From positions 19,529,832 to 19,593,831 of the forward strand of contig NC_092649.1 of NCBI RefSeq assembly GCF_032118995.1: DNA of 64,000 bases, given 5' to 3'. The notes beneath the pieces were generated by a model, which did not search any database, was not told the DNA's origin, and worked only from the letters and a program-made list of their open reading frames with translations. This DNA is from Asterias amurensis (taxonomy: Eukaryota > Echinodermata > Asteroidea > Forcipulatida > Asteriidae). Shown in pieces: positions 62,561-64,000 of the stretch. The position numbers and the translations under genes are program-made. The first letter of the stretch is position 1, and each line of letters opens with the position of its first letter.

Positions 62561-64000
62561 CTGGATTATGGAAGGAAAGAGACAAGATTTATTGATAGTT
62601 CAATTCAATATTAAGCCATTTTGAGATATGGGGGAGACATTAGTATAACACTGTAAGGTTTAGGTAAATTTGTCTGTATACATGTACACCCAAGCCACAC
62701 AGTGTACTTTTTTAGTGGCCACCATGTCTCAAAAAGTTAAATTTCAATTAATTATCCTCGATTCGCAACCTTTATATCAAACTTACAAAAACTACATTAA
62801 GTTCGGTTTTACCATAATACAGTACAAAATACACTACAAGCCACAATATGTCTCTAAACAAAAACTGACAAATTTCAATTTGATTAATGATTTCAAATAT
62901 ATTCACATCTACAACTGAACCAATACCTAAACTGAACCATTACATATCATGTGAGAATAATATTAATTTGGTTTGACCCCTTACACCAATGTGTGTAAGC
63001 ACTGTCTAATATAATAATTAACCATTTTTATATAGCGCATAACACAAAGTGTTCAAACATGTCCCTATGCGCTGTAGAGAAATACAAATACAAGATGTAG
63101 GCCTACTAGGTAACAACAACAAAAATGCATGAATTAATTGTTTCAAAAATAAGTGCTAAAACATGTCCCTATGCGCTGTAGAGAAAAAAAGACAACAAAA
63201 TACAAATACAAGATGTAGGCCTACTTGTTAACAAAACAAAAATTCATTAATTAATTGTTAAGTAAGAGCTAAAACATGTCCCTATAAGCTGAAGAGAAAA
63301 AAAAGACAACAAAATACAAATACAAGATGTAGGCCTACTAGGTACCCCAAAAAATGCATGAATTAATTGTTAAACAAGTGCTAAAACACGTCCCTATGCG
63401 CTGTAGAGAAACAAAGACAACAAAATACAAATTTATACAAGATGTAGGCCAACTTGTTAACAAAACAAAAATGCACAAATGATTTGTTAAATAAGTGCAT
63501 CTTTATATCACAGGTTTATTACCCAGGTGGGATTGAATGCATTTTGTTCACAGAAAAGTACCGAGCATATAGTGCTTACACACATCGGTATAAGGAGAAA
63601 ACAAAATATGAAAATACAACATAATAGATGTTAGTTTTGCATCGGGATAAAGAATACAATTTTTTTTTACCCATACACCGATGTGACTTAAGCACTGTAA
63701 ACTCCCTAAATTCTGTGAAAATATTGCTGTTATAAGTTCACGGTATATTTTAAATGCATTCCCATCTACAGTCCTGGTCATAACTTGTTGATGACAAAAT
63801 CAGCAATGTAAATGTAATCACAGAGAAGTAGAAAAATAACATACACATTACATAAAAGGTTTAAAAGACAGAACATGCTGTACAATTGTATCATACAATT
63901 TATAAAAAATGGAGTTTTGGATTAGAGTAAGATAAACAAATATCGCAAAGGACAAAAAGTTATAATCTAAGCATTTTTAAAGCGTTTTTGCACAGAAAAG
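62561..64000. other. PRKAR2 intron
   Basis: This lies upstream (minus strand) of the terminal exon. No other PRKAR2 exon was found before the edge. It carries the minisatellite at 63055-63500 and AT-rich sequence. Confidence 0.6.
63055..63500. repeat. Minisatellite, about four units of 104-113 bp
   Basis: Units start at GTCCCTATGCGCTGTAGAG-type words at 63061, 63165, 63278 and 63390, each followed by ACAAGATGTAGGCC and AATTAATTGTT. The first unit joins a SINE-like ATAGCGCATAACAC tail, so the array probably grew from a SINE 3' end. Confidence 0.8.

Noticed and set aside
1-64000. CRISPR array, operon or bacterial mobile system
   Set aside because: The window is clearly eukaryotic with GT-AG introns; the tandem repeats lack the spacer-repeat pattern.

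Overview
This is a eukaryotic window with intron-rich genes. The gene complement and the repeat landscape suggest a marine deuterostome invertebrate, most likely an echinoderm and probably a sea star: many short TA- and TTAA-flanked MITEs, tRNA-derived SINEs and GGGCCCAATTTCAT-type foldback elements. No organism-specific marker was found, so the taxon is an inference. All gene names rest on protein families recalled from memory; no database search was run.

Layout. (1) About 448-36234, minus strand: the 5' two thirds of CFAP54, a giant ciliary central-apparatus protein. 38 coding exons were placed by hand, and all junctions keep frame, giving about 1,978 residues; the 3' end lies beyond base 1. 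Its introns carry most of the repeats. (2) About 36300-39632: intergenic, with a G-rich tract and MITEs. (3) 39633-43801, minus: a four-exon TEX36 homologue. (4) 43802-44169: a compact divergent promoter. (5) 44170-50829, plus: a ten-exon gene whose 857-residue product resembles IHO1 (CCDC36), the Mer2-like meiotic double-strand-break protein. (6) 53628-56494, minus: a two-exon gene for a small secreted basic protein of about 100 residues with many dibasic sites, not recognised and possibly a novel peptide precursor. (7) 62445-62560, minus: the last coding exon of a type II PKA regulatory subunit (PRKAR2), with a long repeat-bearing downstream region.

How the genes relate. CFAP54 is a motile-cilium protein. 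TEX36 is testis-expressed in mammals. IHO1 acts in meiosis. TEX36 and IHO1 are divergent and share about 370 bp, which would suit joint germline expression. IHO1 and PRKAR2 are also near neighbours in human (3p21.31), so their proximity here may be ancient linkage and supports the IHO1 call.

The most notable signals are the unrecognised dibasic secreted precursor; the fast-evolving IHO1 homologue; a TA-flanked MITE whose end forms part of a CFAP54 5' splice site; a 65-bp, nearly perfect inverted repeat flanking one CFAP54 exon; and a 105-nt frame-preserving extra exon in CFAP54.
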